Notes: a model not told the origin generated them from the sequence alone. A stretch of DNA of 64,000 nt from Taibaiella koreensis (GCF_003545715.1 NZ_QVNU01000002.1:558001-622000); one strand, 5' to 3'; shown: positions 18,502-28,198, numbered from the stretch's first letter. Made by a program: numbers and translations.

Positions 18502-20142
18502 CTATTGCTTTACCAGCTTTGTTGTCCAGTCGATATCTTTCCCTATCATATGGAGGAAATAATTTCCTGCGGGAAGGCCGGTAAGTGATAACGTGACGGA
18601 GGATAATAAGGCATTAGCCTCGTATGCTCTTTCGAGCAATACCTTGCCCAGTGCGTCACAAACCTGCAGGCGTAATGGAGGATGCTGCCGGCTGCAATGC
18701 AACACGGCAATATCCGTAGTAGGATTGGGATACAACGCAATGCCGGTAGCCTGCGTGCCTTGGTCCGCAATACTATTAGGTTTTTGATTGCTTAATGTGA
18801 TCAGCAGGGAATCCGATTTGGAGGGATAGGCGACCGAAACGGCTTTGGCCCAAACGGTCCCGTTGCTTTGCGCTTTCACCAGACCCAAACTGTTGATTGT
18901 GGCCGTTCCTGTAACAGGTACGATGCTCCAATGTACATCCTGGCTTACCGCGCCCGGAAAAATAAAGACCGTTACCTGCAATGTGCCCTGGTAAGTTTGT
19001 ATAACGGCCGGCGCATTACTGACGGTGCGCACGTCCATACTATCGATCAGCGGCAGGCCATAGCGGGCCACATACCATTTACCGTTGCTGTTGGTAAAGC
19101 CGCCGCCGGCATACACACTACCGGTGGGGTCAGTAGCCAGGCTCTGGATCCAGCCCGCAGCATTCAGGGTATTGCCACCCAGCGCCGACCAGCTGGTACC
19201 ATTCCAGCGCGCAACATATTTGGCCCCGGCCTGTGTGAAGATACCTGCTGCATAAAGATTTCCGGCCGCATCGGTGGCAAGGGTATTGATCCAGTCATTA
19301 GCATGTAATACATTGGCACCCGCGCCGGTCTCGCTCCATGAAGTGCCGTTCCAACGTGCCACATAATGTTCGCCGGAGCCGTTCTTAAAAAAGCCCGCTG
19401 CATATACATTGCCTGTTGCATCAGTAGCAAGGGCGTTGATGCCATCTTCCACATTCAGCGCATTGGCGCCGGTGCCCAGTTCCGACCAGGTGCTGCCGTT
19501 CCATTTTGCCACATATTTTTTGCCATTGGCGTCGCTGAAATTACCGGCTGCATAGACATTCCCGCTGGCATCGGTAACCACGCTTTGGATCCCATTGTCT
19601 GCATTCAGGGCCTGGCTGCCGGCGCCCAGCTCTGTCCATGTAGTCCCGTTCCATTTGGCGACATACCATTTACCCGCACTGTTGGTAAAGCTACCGGCGG
19701 CATAGACATTACCGGCAGCATCGGTAGCCAGGGTACTGATGGTACCGTTGGCATCGAGCGCGTTGGCGCCGCTGCCCATCTCGCTCCAGCTGCTACCATT
19801 CCACCGGGCCACATAAGTATGGTCGCTGCTGTTGGCAAACATGCCGGCAGCGTATACGTTACCGGCAGCATCGGTAGCCAGTGTAAGGATAAGATCATTC
19901 GCATTCAGGTTACCCAGCGCGCTCCAGGTGCTGCCATCCCACCGGGCCACATAATACTTGTTTGATGCGTTGGTGAAATAGCCGGCCGTGTACACATTGC
20001 CATTATAATCAGCGACCACGTCGCTGATTACATCATTCGGACTAAGGGCATTGGTCCCGCTACCCAGCTCGCTCCAGGATTGTGCTATGCCCGGCAAGGA
20101 CAGGGACATCAGGGCGACAAGCAAGCAAATTTTCTTGTTCAT
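18502..20142 (-). CDS. T9SS-exported beta-propeller-like repeat protein
   Basis: A 546-aa secreted protein. The signal peptide MNKKICLLVALMSLSLPGIAQ sets the start. About eight copies of a roughly 44-residue repeat follow (WSELGxGxNALNANDxI-xxLATDAAGNVYAAGxFTN-xxxKYVARWNG), which fits a beta-propeller. Then comes an Ig/Big-like linker (about 385-450) and a C-terminal type IX sorting domain (ALYPNPTTDIAVLHC...LPAGNYFLHMIG). The T9SS tail means export across the outer membrane and release or surface anchoring (known). The repeats are very uniform, so recent internal duplication is likely. A perfect -7 box TAccTTTG is at 20164-20171 on the minus strand. Confidence 0.88.
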   Translation of the reverse strand: MNKKICLLVALMSLSLPGIAQSWSELGSGTNALSPNDVISDVVADYNGNVYTAGYFTNASNKYYVARWDGSTWSALGNLNANDLILTLATDAAGNVYAAGMFANSSDHTYVARWNGSSWSEMGSGANALDANGTISTLATDAAGNVYAAGSFTNSAGKWYVAKWNGTTWTELGAGSQALNADNGIQSVVTDASGNVYAAGNFSDANGKKYVAKWNGSTWSELGTGANALNVEDGINALATDATGNVYAAGFFKNGSGEHYVARWNGTSWSETGAGANVLHANDWINTLATDAAGNLYAAGIFTQAGAKYVARWNGTSWSALGGNTLNAAGWIQSLATDPTGSVYAGGGFTNSNGKWYVARYGLPLIDSMDVRTVSNAPAVIQTYQGTLQVTVFIFPGAVSQDVHWSIVPVTGTATINSLGLVKAQSNGTVWAKAVSVAYPSKSDSLLITLSNQKPNSIADQGTQATGIALYPNPTTDIAVLHCSRQHPPLRLQVCDALGKVLLERAYEANALLSSVTLSLTGLPAGNYFLHMIGKDIDWTTKLVKQ

Positions 20143-20336
20143 GATTGATAGTATTTGGTACAACAAAGGTATTCGCTGCATGCATCAGCTGGTATTAACG
20201 ATCAATTACTAATAACAGCTATTGTGGTGATGCCGGCAACGAAAAAGAAACAGGCTGCCCGGATAACGGACAGCCCGGGAGCCGGTGAGCCGGGGCCGGC
20301 TCCTTGTTGGCTATACCAGGAACGATGACAAGCGCT

Positions 20337-20624
20337 TTAGCAATTCGGCAAGCTGAGCAAATTATCGGAGGTAACGTTGTCGGGTTCCGTCTTTACATAT
20401 TCCGTCCCGTTTGGGCTCACAGCCGTTGTCAGCCGTGCCTTATTGCCCTTGCTGTCTTTGACATAAGCATCGCCGCCCGCCTTTACCCAATCGTACATTT
20501 GCTTGCGCGTGCTGCTGCCCGGGAGGCCATCAGCGTCGTTGATCCATCCAAGCTTTTGTATCGCTGTCAGGGGGTTTTCAAAATAGTCGGTGGACTTGGT
20601 GATACAGGTGATTCTTCTACCCAT
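20337..20624 (-). CDS. DUF3892 family small protein
   Basis: A 95-aa protein beginning GRRITCITKSTDYFENP and ending YVKTEPDNVTSDNLLSLPNC. That is the usual shape of DUF3892: an ITCI-like start, a Trp-Val helix (MYDWVKAGGDAYVKD) and the conserved tail Y-KTE-D--xDNLLSLP-C. The function of the family is not established. It lies 65 bp after the large minus-strand ATPase operon and could be its last gene, but nothing in sequence proves this. Confidence 0.75.
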   Translation of the reverse strand: MGRRITCITKSTDYFENPLTAIQKLGWINDADGLPGSSTRKQMYDWVKAGGDAYVKDSKGNKARLTTAVSPNGTEYVKTEPDNVTSDNLLSLPNC

Positions 20625-20689
20625 GATCTTTGTGTTTTAAGGATTAAAAAATAGGGTTTACAGCGGCCTTTTATCGAAAGCGTATAAGG

Positions 20690-21448
20690 TCATACATAGG
20701 TGATCTTTATTTTTTCCACGATCTGCCAGATCCCATCCTGGTAAATCGCTTTACCCGGCGTATCGGTACGCACCGCCTGTGTTTGCGGGCTGGGCAGGTT
20801 GCTACGTTCGCAAGCAACCAGGATCCAGGTTGCTTCATGCTCTATTGCAAAGCTGGTGTAGCGCGGTGATCCGATATAGCGAAGGCTGGCCTCTTCTGGC
20901 TGATCGTTGCTGCAACAGAGTTCGTATAAGGCATTCCCGGCATCGGCCACACTGTTGGCTTCAATAAAGCGGCCATCCCCGGAGGGCTGCAGGAAGTAAA
21001 GCCTGGCCGGCTCCCGGACTTGCTGGTTTTCTTCCGGCAAGGCATCGGGCTGCTCGCCGACCGCATGTGCCGGCTCCTTCTGTGGCTTGTCCTTTGGACC
21101 ATACAAGCGCCGGTATTCGGCAAAAAGGCGCTCCTGCTTGCGGTGGGCTTCCTGTAGTTTCTTTTCCCGCTCTACAAGAGTATAGTATTTTTGTTCCAGT
21201 CCTGCGTCTGCTGTAGCGCCTGCATCGTAGGGCGTCTTGGAAGGCCGCTCCCGCTGTGGCTTCAGGCGTTTGCTTCCGAATCCTGCGGCGAACCATCCTG
21301 CAGCAAGACCGGCCACCAGGCCGTAAGCGATCAAAGCAGCAGCCGAAGTCCAGACGGGTTCAGCTACATCGTCGCTTCCGGCAGGCGCAGCATCACTGGT
21401 GCAGGATACAGCAAGGCATACGAGTAGGATAAGAAGTGTATGGCGCAT
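20690..21448 (-). CDS. Membrane-anchored coiled-coil protein of the ATPase operon
   Basis: A 252-aa protein. The signal peptide MRHTLLILLVCLAVSC has a lipoprotein-type Cys. A second hydrophobic segment follows at about 34-58 (AAALIAYGLVAGLAAGWFAAGF), then a charged coiled-coil at about 85-115 (EQKYYTLVEREKKLQEAHRKQERLFAEYRRLYG), a Pro/Glu linker, and a C-terminal globular part (ARLYFLQPSGDGRFIEANSVAD...SFAIEHEATWILVAC). I do not recognise the C-terminal domain. It starts 5 bp after the actin-like gene ends, so it is translationally close to the cytoskeletal pair and could tether them to the membrane (inference). Confidence 0.78.
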   Translation of the reverse strand: MRHTLLILLVCLAVSCTSDAAPAGSDDVAEPVWTSAAALIAYGLVAGLAAGWFAAGFGSKRLKPQRERPSKTPYDAGATADAGLEQKYYTLVEREKKLQEAHRKQERLFAEYRRLYGPKDKPQKEPAHAVGEQPDALPEENQQVREPARLYFLQPSGDGRFIEANSVADAGNALYELCCSNDQPEEASLRYIGSPRYTSFAIEHEATWILVACERSNLPSPQTQAVRTDTPGKAIYQDGIWQIVEKIKITYV

Positions 21449-21453
21449 AGTGG

Positions 21454-24400
21454 CTAAGGTGTGTCGATAATAGTGAAAGCAAGCTGGTGGAGCGCACCGC
21501 GTAAGGGCATAAAGAACAAGGTCTCCTTTAGCCCGTCATCTTCAAACTGGCCTACTTCTTTCTTCAGCTCGTCAATACCTACAGACAGGGAGATATGCAG
21601 GTCTTTCTTCAATGTTTTCTTGAATTCGGCAAACCGCTTCGTATTTAATCCGAATTCATCGGCAAAGCCCATCTGCACATTCCAGCTGAAAAAGCGGTCG
21701 ATAAAAGCGTTAACTTCTTTGAGCACGATCTCCTGCGTATCCTCCCTGAAGGCGTCGGCGTAGGTTAGCTGCTTACCCGGCATACCCTCTTCCGTACCAA
21801 ACAGTATGGTTTTAGAAACCTTTGGTACAACAGGATTGCACAGGCCGCCCTTGGCAGTTACTTCTTTGGGCCCGGCCTCCATCACCAGCTCAATCTGGCT
21901 CTCCCGGGTATCGAATACTTCATTGAAGATATGATTGGCCAGATTGGTGATGCCCGGCAGCTTTTTGCCGACATCGAGAATGTGGATCATTTTGGATGCG
22001 GTACCGCTGAAGGTGATATAGCGGGGCGGCGCCTTATCGCCCATCGTTTTCTGATAGCGGGCAACATGATAAAAGATGCTGCTGATAAACAATAGGGGAA
22101 CGATCTTCAGCTCGCTGGTGGCCCGCAGCTGCTCGGTAAGCGAGAAATAGGTTTCTTTACGATCGGGATGATCCTGCAGGCCAAACAGGGTGGTAATAAA
22201 ATCATCGGAACGCTGCACCTGTCCTTTCGCAGGTAGATACTTGTTAAGCGGAGTTTGCTCCAGGTGCTGCCGGTGCTGCTTTTCAAAGAACTGAACAAAG
22301 CCGTTACGATCCGGCGGTGCGCCATAGCCATCGCCGAACAAGGCATTGCCCGCGTATTTGAACGAAGTATATGCGGTGATCTCATCGTTCTTATAGATCA
22401 CCACATCGGTGGTGCCACCGCCGATATCTATATTGATCACCGGCACAGAGCCACCCCGGGTACCTCTTTTGCTGAAGAAATAAAACGGTGCAACAGACTC
22501 CGGGATGCCCGTAACCTCGATCCCGGCTCCCAGGTATTGCGCGATAAGCTTGTCCCAGGTGCTTTCCAGGCTGCTACGCCGGGCCTTGGACATGCTGGTA
22601 GGGTAGAACCAGACTATTTTTGTTTGTGCCAGGTCCCCGCCATTGATCAGCACCTTGTTCCGCAGCAGCAGGACGAGGTTGGCCAGGTAGCCGGCTACAC
22701 GCCGCTCTGTGAGCGGCTCCGAAAGGCTACCCCATTTCAGGTTGGTCTCCGTACGGATAGCCCGGTTGATCGTATTATCCTGCTGCCAGTATACAGAGAA
22801 GTCGACCAATGGATAAGTCTCACGGTTCATATCAACCTGCAACGGTTCGGTCACCGCCGTGCGCAGCGGGAAGCGATGCCGTGCCGTGCCCCCGATATAG
22901 TCGGGCATCATTTCTTTCGGTACTTTTTCAAGCATAAGGGTGGCGCCCACACCGAAGCGGGGCCCCGACAAATGGCCATAGGTAGCGTCGTTCCAACGGT
23001 GTAAGGTGCCCAGCTGCGGATCTTCCCTCGTAATGTCGAAGGGCTGCAGCGGGCCGCCATCAACATTGTACTCGATATGGGTATTGGTGGTACCGAAGTC
23101 GATGGCGAAGGAAAATTTCCGGCCGCTGCTACGGGGAGCCTCCAACAGGGGCGCCAGACAGCCTCTTACCTTGCCGCTGGCAACGGTAATAAAGTCGAAG
23201 CCGGACGAGAGCATATCATAGAACGTATCGATAAGATCATCCTTTACATTGCTTTTCTGTCTTTGGACCTTGGGCCTCACCTCTTCCAGCACTTCCTTGC
23301 TCCGGTAATACTTCAGGGAATAGGGTCGCGAAGCCTTGTCCGTAGCGCCACGGGCCAAAAACATGATCGTATAGGAAACATCGTCGGTTTGCTGCACGAA
23401 AGGATAAATGGCCATGCTGAACTGCAGCTCACGGATGAAGCCCTGGTTCTGGCGTATATCCGGTTCGCCCTGGCCGGCATCAGCCGTGTACGTCCGTATC
23501 ATTTCGATATAACGGCCATTCGTAACGGGCACTCTTAAAGTAGCCTTGATGGCGCCATGCGCCAGCCGTTCCAGCTGAAACATCTGCTTCCCATCCGGCA
23601 GGGTTTGCTGCAGATCGGCTGGGCTGAAATACTCGAAAAACACTGGCGTCAGCGGCAGCAGGTAGCCATCGTTGAAGCCCTTGGGGAGATGGCCGCAGAA
23701 GAACCGGTCCTCGTCAGGCTCAAAAGGCAGCTGCACCAGGTAGGGTTCCAGCAGATCACTGACGGTAAGATAAGGATATTGCCGTTGCTGTCCGGGTAGT
23801 GTACGCTTATCGATAGGTTGGTTATCGGCATAAGGCGCCTTCAGCTCCGTGGGCCAGGGATTGTCTATATAGTTCATCCGGGTATTGAAAGCATAAGCGG
23901 GCAGCACCAGCGGCAATAATCCTGATTTGGGATGACTGGCAGCGATCACGAAATCGCTTTTCTCCGCTATACCCCTGTCGTCGACCCGCACACAGCGCAG
24001 CTCAAAGCCATTGATCTCGGGATAGTTGCCCGCAGCCGAAAGCACGATGCTATCGTATTGCTGTTCATAGCTGTCACTGCTTAGCGCGATCGCTTTGCTG
24101 CGAACATCGGGCGAAAGCTTTTTCAGGCAGAGATCGAGGTAATTGTCCATTACCCGGAAAGCCGTGCGGAAACCGGGCATTGCCTCTCTCAGGGCATAAA
24201 GAAAGAGCACGTAATCCTCGCTGCGCTCGTAAAGGGGACAAATGCTGTGAAAAAGCCGGCGGCCGTTGATCTTCATATCCACATAGTCCAGCTTGTTGGC
24301 CGATGGAAAAAATAAGGTAGCCGGAGAGGTACCGCCGATAATATTAAAGTGGTCCTGCCCGGCACTGTAATCCAGCAGGTGAAACTGGCGCAGCTTGTCG

Positions 24401-24867
24401 AAATTATATTCGGCGGCATCCTGCGATAGGAACATTTTCAGCGTTTCGCCGTACAGCCGGTTGCCACCGGATCCCTGGTGTATCAGTCGCCAGAGCTCGC
24501 CCTGCTCATCCATCAAGGGCTCGGCACCGGCCCAGCGCAGGCCCGGGTTCCAGGAATGTACCCGTATCTGCTGCTTCAGATGCGGACTATTGAAGAAGAC
24601 CTGACCTACATCCAGGGTATCGGAAACCAGCTTGTGGTAAATGCTGATCCCTTCCGGCGCTCCGGATGCGACTACTTGCTTAAAAGCCGTTTTCACCAGG
24701 TCGATAAGGGCGAAGGGGCTGGGTATCGAGGTAATCGGCTTGCGGGCATTGGCGCCGGCGCCGTCTTTGATGTTGTTGATCTGCGTGGTATCCAGGTAGC
24801 CTGTTATACGGGTCCAGTCCCTTATGTCGTCTACCTCGCCGCTGTGCAGCCGGTATATCTTGCTCAT
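21454..24867 (-). CDS. Very large actin/Hsp70-fold ATPase
   Basis: An 1137-aa protein. The ATPase part lies in the second half: phosphate-1 loop FAIDFGTTNTHIEYN at about 585-600, phosphate-2 loop NIDIGGGTTDVVIY at about 808-822, and an adenosine-type motif YITFSGTASKMIHI at about 948-962. These are the three signature elements of the actin/Hsp70/FtsA superfamily. The first roughly 560 residues are unique, start SKIYRLHSGEVDDIRDWTRI, and resemble no domain I know. No transmembrane segment is seen. The next gene upstream encodes a tubulin-like GTPase with a 7-bp gap. Size and partner are unlike ParM or MreB. Some virulence-associated SrfB proteins are also large actin-fold proteins, but I cannot test that relation. 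Confidence 0.85.
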   Translation of the reverse strand: MSKIYRLHSGEVDDIRDWTRITGYLDTTQINNIKDGAGANARKPITSIPSPFALIDLVKTAFKQVVASGAPEGISIYHKLVSDTLDVGQVFFNSPHLKQQIRVHSWNPGLRWAGAEPLMDEQGELWRLIHQGSGGNRLYGETLKMFLSQDAAEYNFDKLRQFHLLDYSAGQDHFNIIGGTSPATLFFPSANKLDYVDMKINGRRLFHSICPLYERSEDYVLFLYALREAMPGFRTAFRVMDNYLDLCLKKLSPDVRSKAIALSSDSYEQQYDSIVLSAAGNYPEINGFELRCVRVDDRGIAEKSDFVIAASHPKSGLLPLVLPAYAFNTRMNYIDNPWPTELKAPYADNQPIDKRTLPGQQRQYPYLTVSDLLEPYLVQLPFEPDEDRFFCGHLPKGFNDGYLLPLTPVFFEYFSPADLQQTLPDGKQMFQLERLAHGAIKATLRVPVTNGRYIEMIRTYTADAGQGEPDIRQNQGFIRELQFSMAIYPFVQQTDDVSYTIMFLARGATDKASRPYSLKYYRSKEVLEEVRPKVQRQKSNVKDDLIDTFYDMLSSGFDFITVASGKVRGCLAPLLEAPRSSGRKFSFAIDFGTTNTHIEYNVDGGPLQPFDITREDPQLGTLHRWNDATYGHLSGPRFGVGATLMLEKVPKEMMPDYIGGTARHRFPLRTAVTEPLQVDMNRETYPLVDFSVYWQQDNTINRAIRTETNLKWGSLSEPLTERRVAGYLANLVLLLRNKVLINGGDLAQTKIVWFYPTSMSKARRSSLESTWDKLIAQYLGAGIEVTGIPESVAPFYFFSKRGTRGGSVPVINIDIGGGTTDVVIYKNDEITAYTSFKYAGNALFGDGYGAPPDRNGFVQFFEKQHRQHLEQTPLNKYLPAKGQVQRSDDFITTLFGLQDHPDRKETYFSLTEQLRATSELKIVPLLFISSIFYHVARYQKTMGDKAPPRYITFSGTASKMIHILDVGKKLPGITNLANHIFNEVFDTRESQIELVMEAGPKEVTAKGGLCNPVVPKVSKTILFGTEEGMPGKQLTYADAFREDTQEIVLKEVNAFIDRFFSWNVQMGFADEFGLNTKRFAEFKKTLKKDLHISLSVGIDELKKEVGQFEDDGLKETLFFMPLRGALHQLAFTIIDTP

Positions 24868-24874
24868 ACAAATA

Positions 24875-26326
24875 CTATAGTTTTATACGTTGGGTGATCA
24901 GTTCCTGTGTAGCCACAGAGAAGAGGGCAAACAGCTTGCGTTCGCTGTTGCCGAGGGGCGGCAGCTTCGCTTCCTTTTCGCTCAGCGTCTTGCTAAAGCG
25001 GTCCAGCCCTTTGGGACCCATGAAAGAGGTTTGCTCACTAAAGCCGGAAACCGCATTCAGGATATCCTTCTCCCCGGCATCCCTTTGGAACGGCTTGAAA
25101 GCCGTGATGCTCCGCTCCATTTCTTCCAGCCATTGGTTAAAGGCGTAGTTGAACCGGTCCAGGTCATCCATCATTCTTTTGTCCAGGTCGTCGGGGCCCA
25201 GCTTATGGCTGCCGTTGCTCATCCAGGCCGTGCCGGCCGTTGTGGTAGCATAGCTATCCCGGAGGAATTTCTGGAACAGGAAATAAGCGGCCAGGCGCTT
25301 ACCGGCCGTATCAAAGGAGCGCCGGCCCAGGTGCTGCAGCCTGATCTCATTCGTCTCTTCCTTAAGGCCATACTCGAAATACATAGGCGATACCGCCTTC
25401 CCACCTTCCACCTGCAGCGCATTGTTGTCGAGCTCCATAAAGTCGACGATAGCCATAGCTGCTGCGAGCTCTACGAAGTGGGCGCCGTTCTCCTGTTGCA
25501 CGCCACCGTCGGCCCCTTTGTGTGTATTGGATACGGCGTCGCCGAGATAGTATAAGGCATTCACCGAGCGATTGCGGCACAGGTTGGCCGCATAATAGCT
25601 CAGGGCGGCCTTGGTTTTGGAAACAAAGGTATCGCTGTCGATGCTGGTCTCGCCCTGCACGTCAAAGTAAGGCAGCACGCTGATAGCTGCTATGGGTGCA
25701 TTGCGCAGCAGCATATGCTTGGGAATATCCGTATCGGCATCCCTCAGGTTCTTGATCAGCAGGGGCAATCCTGCCGCCCCGGTACCACCGAAGATCGAGC
25801 CGATCACCATAATACGGTCGTCTGTATTAAAGGCATTGGCAAAGGCCTTGAACACCGGTGAATCCTTGAACTGGTTCAGGGCCACGCTGCCGATATTGGG
25901 ATTGCCTTTGAAGCCGATGTGCATATCTTCTTTAAGATTCTGCTCCGAGAACAGCAGCCGGGTCATGGCCTTTGTTGCATCGCTCATATTGCCCATGTCC
26001 AGCAGGTCCCCGAAGCTGTGGGACTCGGTACGGTTCAGCGAGAAATGGAACTCGCTGGCCGTGGGGCTATCTTCCACGTTCATTAACGAACGGATATCGT
26101 GGTAAAAAAACTGGTTGGTATCCCGTTCGGTATGTTCTCTCAGGCTACGGTATCCTCGCAATAGCTTTAGGGTACGATTGAGATCGCCGTTCTCGTTGTC
26201 GGGATCGATCAATATGGGAACGACGGTATGGGTATGAGCCAGCTTCACGCCCGAGGCCATCAGGAAGGTGAAAGCCTTGATGACTCTCGCGCCTGTACCG
26301 CCGATGCCGAAAATGTATAGCGCCAT
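24875..26326 (-). CDS. Tubulin/FtsZ-like GTPase (Tubulin_2-like)
   Basis: A 483-aa protein starting MALYIFGIGGTGARVIKAF, the beta1-loop-alpha1 of the tubulin/FtsZ nucleotide fold. It also has VIGSIFGGTGAAGLPLLIKNL at about residues 168-187, corresponding to the tubulin signature GGGTGS/TG loop (here GGTGAAG, one Gly fewer in the core and Ala in place of Thr/Ser). There is no FtsZ-type C-terminal tail. It most resembles the Tubulin_2 family, whose members are not cell-division FtsZ. Gaps are 12 bp to the membrane-protein gene before it and 7 bp to the actin-fold ATPase after it. The two filament-type nucleotide folds probably act together (inference). Confidence 0.83.
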   Translation of the reverse strand: MALYIFGIGGTGARVIKAFTFLMASGVKLAHTHTVVPILIDPDNENGDLNRTLKLLRGYRSLREHTERDTNQFFYHDIRSLMNVEDSPTASEFHFSLNRTESHSFGDLLDMGNMSDATKAMTRLLFSEQNLKEDMHIGFKGNPNIGSVALNQFKDSPVFKAFANAFNTDDRIMVIGSIFGGTGAAGLPLLIKNLRDADTDIPKHMLLRNAPIAAISVLPYFDVQGETSIDSDTFVSKTKAALSYYAANLCRNRSVNALYYLGDAVSNTHKGADGGVQQENGAHFVELAAAMAIVDFMELDNNALQVEGGKAVSPMYFEYGLKEETNEIRLQHLGRRSFDTAGKRLAAYFLFQKFLRDSYATTTAGTAWMSNGSHKLGPDDLDKRMMDDLDRFNYAFNQWLEEMERSITAFKPFQRDAGEKDILNAVSGFSEQTSFMGPKGLDRFSKTLSEKEAKLPPLGNSERKLFALFSVATQELITQRIKL

Positions 26327-26338
26327 AGTCTCTGGTTT

Positions 26339-26770
26339 TTAGAATGGGATTTTTTTGTTGGTGATGCTCTTCCATTTCAGGAGCAGGGAAGCGATGAAAC
26401 AGAACAGGGCCGTATACAGCATCGCTGTAAAGGCAAAGCCCAGGCAGTCCAGCGCCGTAAAATGCAGGTCGGCGCAGTGCTTTTCCGCCGGCAGGTAACG
26501 AACGGCGCTCCAGTAGGCAAAGCCGCCGGTTATAAAGCAGGCCGTGAGCACATTCACCAGCCATACCCTACGGTAGGTAAAACGCGGATGGTTGAACAGA
26601 CCGTAGTAAAAATTGAGCATGACCAGCAAGCTGACGATCAGCTGCACGATGCCTACGATCTGGTAGATATGGCTGCCGGTATAGTCTTCGCAATTGGTGT
26701 CCAGCCCCTGGAGCTGATCGTGAAGATCGCCGCCATAGCCCATGTGGAACAATCGGTAAAGGAATTCCAT
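26339..26770 (-). CDS. Three-helix membrane protein of the ATPase operon
   Basis: A 143-aa protein with a soluble start (MEFLYRLFHMGYGGDLHDQLQGLDTNCEDYTGSH) and three membrane helices (about 36-58, 70-91, 107-132). It ends in a basic tail (LKWKSITNKKIPF). I recognise no domain. It directly precedes the tubulin-like gene (12 bp) and is separated from the vWA-like lipoprotein gene by 118 bp that hold a dispersed repeat. It could be a membrane receptor or anchor of the GTPase/ATPase pair. Confidence 0.75.
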   Translation of the reverse strand: MEFLYRLFHMGYGGDLHDQLQGLDTNCEDYTGSHIYQIVGIVQLIVSLLVMLNFYYGLFNHPRFTYRRVWLVNVLTACFITGGFAYWSAVRYLPAEKHCADLHFTALDCLGFAFTAMLYTALFCFIASLLLKWKSITNKKIPF

Positions 26771-26827
26771 AGTAAGTGTGTTTGATTAATCTTTATAGTA
26801 AACATTGGTCATTTTGACGCCATCGCT

Positions 26828-26871
26828 GGTTGCTGGGTCTGTCGAAGCACGGTTGCTGAGCCTGTCGAAGC
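26828..26871. repeat. Two tandem copies of the GGTTGCTGAGCCTGTCGAAGC repeat family
   Basis: A 21-bp motif occurs at 26828-26848 and 26851-26871 in direct orientation (23-bp period). It belongs to the family also seen near 18457, 33061 and 58043. It sits inside the operon between the lipoprotein and membrane-protein genes. Confidence 0.75.
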
Positions 26872-26888
26872 ATTTTTATAGCTGCCAC

Positions 26889-28172
26889 TTAGTCTTTAAT
26901 GGTAAGCGATATCGTGCCATAAGTGCTTTGCCGGGTATAGCCGGCATAGGCCTGGAACATGCCTTCCAGCAGGTGGCGGATACCCAGGGTCTTGCCTTCC
27001 AGGTCTTGCGGCGTCGCTTTCCTGTCTTCGTCCAGGGAGCTTGCTGCGATCCAGGCCGGTAGCTGCCGCTGTAGTTCCAGCTTCAGCTCGCCCGGCCGGA
27101 AGCCCGTAGCCGATAACAGGATCTCATGGCTATACAAGCCATCATCCGAAGCCTTGACCGATTCGACAATGAAATCGCCGGGAGTAAGCTGGTAATGCGC
27201 AGGATCGAGCAGGTAAGCCTCATCTACGGGAAGCTTCGACAGATCGGCCAGCAGATGAATATGAAAGCGGTTGTCCTTCGCGCCTTTTTTCATATCGCTC
27301 ACCATCATCGGGTGGCGGGCGCTGTAGGTATACGACCGGCTGGCGGGACGGATGCGGGCGGCCATGTTGTACTGCGCTTTATCCGTAAGGAAGAGAAAAT
27401 TCCGGAAGCCTTTAAAGCGACTGCCATGTTGTACTTCATTCAATGCGTTACGCAAAGACTCTTCTTCACCTACACAGATCATATAGTACGGTCTGTCCTT
27501 ATAAGAAGCGGATTTTCCTTTATCGTCCTGGTTATAATAGCTGCCGATAAAAGACGCATAGAACTGTAACACCAGAAAAGAGAAGGACTTTGATCGCAAC
27601 CTTTCTGAAACAAGTGGTTGAACGATATTTCTTTGATCATCGAGGTAGCGCTTAGCATCTTTGCCCTTTCCAGGAGAGGGTATAGCGTCGGTAATCAACA
27701 CCCGTACCTCGTCCCCATCCAAGGTATCTACTAGGGTTTTCAGCATTTTTGTAATATTGCTTTGCGAGCGGTTTGCGTGGTGTTGTATCGCCCTTGAGTT
27801 AATCGACTGAGGATTCAGGTGACTAAGATATACGCCAATCTCATCTGCCTTAGCATCTAATGCAGCAGGGATAGACTGGGTGTTAATATCATACAGGTTC
27901 AAGCAACGCTTTCCGGGCGCATTATCGAGTAAGCTGATGAAGTAGCCAACGTTAGCAGCAAAGTTGCTATCACCGCTAGGGTTAAGATAACCATCCAGGC
28001 TCCCGGTGGTTTCCAGGAATACGGTATAGGTGCTGGCTGGTGTCGTATTTGTCTTTGTTAGCTTAGTTTTGGCCTTGCGCCCGCGATGGTGGCTACCGGG
28101 TTCGCTGTTGCAGCCACAAAGCAGGCATATGAAGATTAGCGCAGGCGCCAACCGGGATAAGAGAGAAGCCAT
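26889..28172 (-). CDS. Lipoprotein with a vWA-like fold
   Basis: A 427-aa predicted lipoprotein (signal MASLLSRLAPALIFICLLCGC, then a basic linker GRKAKTKLTK). From residue about 48 the sequence reads YTVFLETTGSLDGYL, then FISLLDN...LNLYDIN, and later DEVRVLITDAIPSPGKG. The order strand-acidic loop, helix, strand with LITDAIP looks like a von Willebrand factor A domain. The metal site DxSxS is altered to ETTGS, so metal binding is uncertain. A long unique C-terminal half follows (about 230-427), ending in a beta-rich segment. Location: outer or inner membrane, facing the periplasm. It is 26 bp from the TIR gene. The vWA call is an inference from spacing of motifs. Confidence 0.65.
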   Translation of the reverse strand: MASLLSRLAPALIFICLLCGCNSEPGSHHRGRKAKTKLTKTNTTPASTYTVFLETTGSLDGYLNPSGDSNFAANVGYFISLLDNAPGKRCLNLYDINTQSIPAALDAKADEIGVYLSHLNPQSINSRAIQHHANRSQSNITKMLKTLVDTLDGDEVRVLITDAIPSPGKGKDAKRYLDDQRNIVQPLVSERLRSKSFSFLVLQFYASFIGSYYNQDDKGKSASYKDRPYYMICVGEEESLRNALNEVQHGSRFKGFRNFLFLTDKAQYNMAARIRPASRSYTYSARHPMMVSDMKKGAKDNRFHIHLLADLSKLPVDEAYLLDPAHYQLTPGDFIVESVKASDDGLYSHEILLSATGFRPGELKLELQRQLPAWIAASSLDEDRKATPQDLEGKTLGIRHLLEGMFQAYAGYTRQSTYGTISLTIKD

Positions 28173-28198
28173 AAGTTTTCGTTTGGATAAGGAATGAT

